The notes beneath the pieces were generated by a model. The model saw nothing but the letters and a program-made list of their open reading frames with translations. It was not told where the DNA came from and ran no database searches. A DNA stretch of 7,011 nucleotides, taken from Gammaproteobacteria bacterium. Its GTDB lineage: Bacteria; Pseudomonadota; Gammaproteobacteria; SZUA-21. The translations under genes and the position numbers were made by a program. Below are positions 5,973 through 7,011 of the stretch, one piece after another. The stretch covers positions 1-7,011 of the forward strand of contig JALUUZ010000517.1 in assembly GCA_027021095.1 (NCBI GenBank). Direction: 5' to 3'. Position 1 is the stretch's first letter. Each line of letters starts with the position of its first letter.

Positions 5973-6155
5973 ATGTTATCGACTGTACACATCGTCTGGA
6001 CCCTGCTCCTGGTCGTGATCTTTATCGGTATCGTATTCTGGGCATGGAGCAGCAGCCCGAAAAACCGTTTTCACGAGGCCTCGATGCTGCCGTTCGATGA
6101 CGAGGAAAACAACGCTGCCGCACCCCATTCTGAACTGGAGCGAAACAATGAGTAA
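5973..6155 (+). CDS. ccoQ: CcoQ, small cbb3 oxidase subunit
   Basis: The 60-residue protein has one membrane helix (about residues 7-25), then the family signature FWAWSSSPKNRFHEASMLPF and an acidic tail (DDEEN). CcoQ (FixQ) helps stabilise the association of CcoP with the CcoNO core. Its ribosome binding site, AGGAGG (5959-5964), is encoded within the last two Arg codons of ccoO, 8 bases before the ATG. Its 3' end overlaps ccoP by 8 bases (6148-6155), indicating translational coupling. Length is normal. Confidence 0.95.
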   Translation: MLSTVHIVWTLLLVVIFIGIVFWAWSSSPKNRFHEASMLPFDDEENNAAAPHSELERNNE

Positions 6156-7011
6156 GTTTACAAGTGAATTCTGGGAATGGTTTATCTTCGTGCCAACGGT
6201 CCTTGGGCTGGTCGGGCTGATCGCGCTGATCGTCTGGATGTCAAAACGCAGTGACGTCACCCCGGGGAAACCGGAAACCATGGGGCATGAATGGGACGGG
6301 CTGGAAGAATACAACAACCCCCTGCCCGGCTGGTGGCTGGTGCTCTTTCTGCTGACGATCGCCTTTGCGGTCGTCTATCTCATGCTGTATCCAGGACTGG
6401 GCATTACCGATGGCGCACTTGGCTGGAGCTCGAAAAAGGTATTGCAGCAGCAACAACTCGAACAAGAGGAAAAGCTCTCGGCGTTCTACCAGAAATACGG
6501 CAAGATACCGGTTACCGAACTGGCGAAGAACACACGCCTGATGCGCACCGGCGCACGGCTGTTCGGTAACAACTGCGCCACCTGCCATGGCGCCCGCGCT
6601 GAAGGGGCCAAGGGCTACCCGAACCTGCGCGACAAAGACTGGCTGTTCGGCGACACGCCGCAGGCGATCGAAAAAACCATTCTCGACGGGCGCTTTTCAG
6701 TGCTGATGCAGGCCTGGCTGCCCAAGCTCAAGGCCCAGGGGGTCGATCAGCTGACCGAGTATGTGCTCAGCCTGAGTGGCAGAAAGCACGACCAGGCCAA
6801 GGCGGCGGCAGGGAAAAACCTGTACATGGCCAACTGCGTCGGCTGTCACGGTCCACAGGGCAAGGGGATGCAGGCGCTCGGCGCACCGAACCTGACCGAC
6901 AACATCTGGCTGCACGGCGGCAGCCGCAAGGACATCTACACCAGTATCGCCCACGGCCGTAAAAGCACCATGCCCGCGCACCGCAAAAAACTCGGCGAAG
7001 CCAAGGTGCGT
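6148..7011 (+). CDS. ccoP: CcoP, diheme c-type cytochrome subunit III of cbb3 oxidase (3' end outside window)
   Basis: The frame opens at ATG 6148, preceded by GGAG (6137-6140), and stays open for 288 codons to the window edge. Two membrane helices (about 11-31 and 61-83) flank a loop with the conserved HEWDGLEEYNNPLPGWW segment, the two-helix form of CcoP. A Gln/Glu-rich linker (about 99-109) follows. Heme 1 binds at CATCH (Cys143, Cys146, His147) and heme 2 at CVGCH (Cys230, Cys233, His234). Likely sixth ligands are Met187 and Met275. The second is in the usual MPAH context; the first is in MQAW where MPAW is normal. CcoP takes electrons from soluble cytochrome c and passes them to CcoO. 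Only the last stretch of the C-terminal cytochrome domain appears to be missing. The first 8 bases overlap the end of ccoQ. Confidence 0.97.
   Translation, partial: MSKFTSEFWEWFIFVPTVLGLVGLIALIVWMSKRSDVTPGKPETMGHEWDGLEEYNNPLPGWWLVLFLLTIAFAVVYLMLYPGLGITDGALGWSSKKVLQQQQLEQEEKLSAFYQKYGKIPVTELAKNTRLMRTGARLFGNNCATCHGARAEGAKGYPNLRDKDWLFGDTPQAIEKTILDGRFSVLMQAWLPKLKAQGVDQLTEYVLSLSGRKHDQAKAAAGKNLYMANCVGCHGPQGKGMQALGAPNLTDNIWLHGGSRKDIYTSIAHGRKSTMPAHRKKLGEAKVR

Overview
This window looks like part of a gammaproteobacterial chromosome of fairly high GC, probably a respiratory or sulfur-oxidising lineage. That placement rests on the gene set, the style of the CcoN/O/Q/P proteins and a Yip1-family gene at the head of the operon; it is an inference, not a database match. 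The theme is the cbb3-type (C-family) cytochrome c oxidase, the high-affinity terminal oxidase used at low oxygen, together with its copper-loading and assembly genes.

Layout. On the minus strand at the left edge, 1-180 is the 5' part of an unrecognised gene. A 266-base gap (181-446) follows, holding a conspicuous long imperfect palindrome (291-382). Next come ccoS (447-599) and ccoI (601-3084), both minus strand and one base apart, so they form a ccoI-ccoS unit read leftwards. The divergent intergenic region 3085-3255 holds a perfect FNR/ANR-type dyad (TTGAC-N4-GTCAA, 3120-3133), a cluster of alternating TTCTAA/TTAGAA half-sites (3094-3114) over the likely ccoI promoter, and a possible 17-codon micro-ORF (3184-3237). 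On the plus strand come a Yip1-family membrane protein gene (3256-3870), ccoN (3907-5340), ccoO (5353-5967), ccoQ (5973-6155) and ccoP (6148 to the window end, truncated there). Short gaps or overlaps and good ribosome binding sites suggest one operon.

How they work together. CcoN is the catalytic heme b/b3-CuB subunit. CcoO (one c heme) and CcoP (two c hemes) bring electrons from periplasmic or membrane donors. CcoQ stabilises the complex. CcoI exports copper for the CuB centre, and CcoS is needed for cofactor insertion. The single FNR-type dyad sits where it could activate both arms under low oxygen. On the ccoI side the predicted transcription start falls almost on the start codon and no Shine-Dalgarno is visible, so ccoI may be translated from a nearly leaderless mRNA.

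The genes are mostly a well-known system. The less explained parts are the half-site cluster on the ccoI promoter, the cysteine-rich Yip1 variant, the micro-ORF, and the 92-base palindrome downstream of ccoS.
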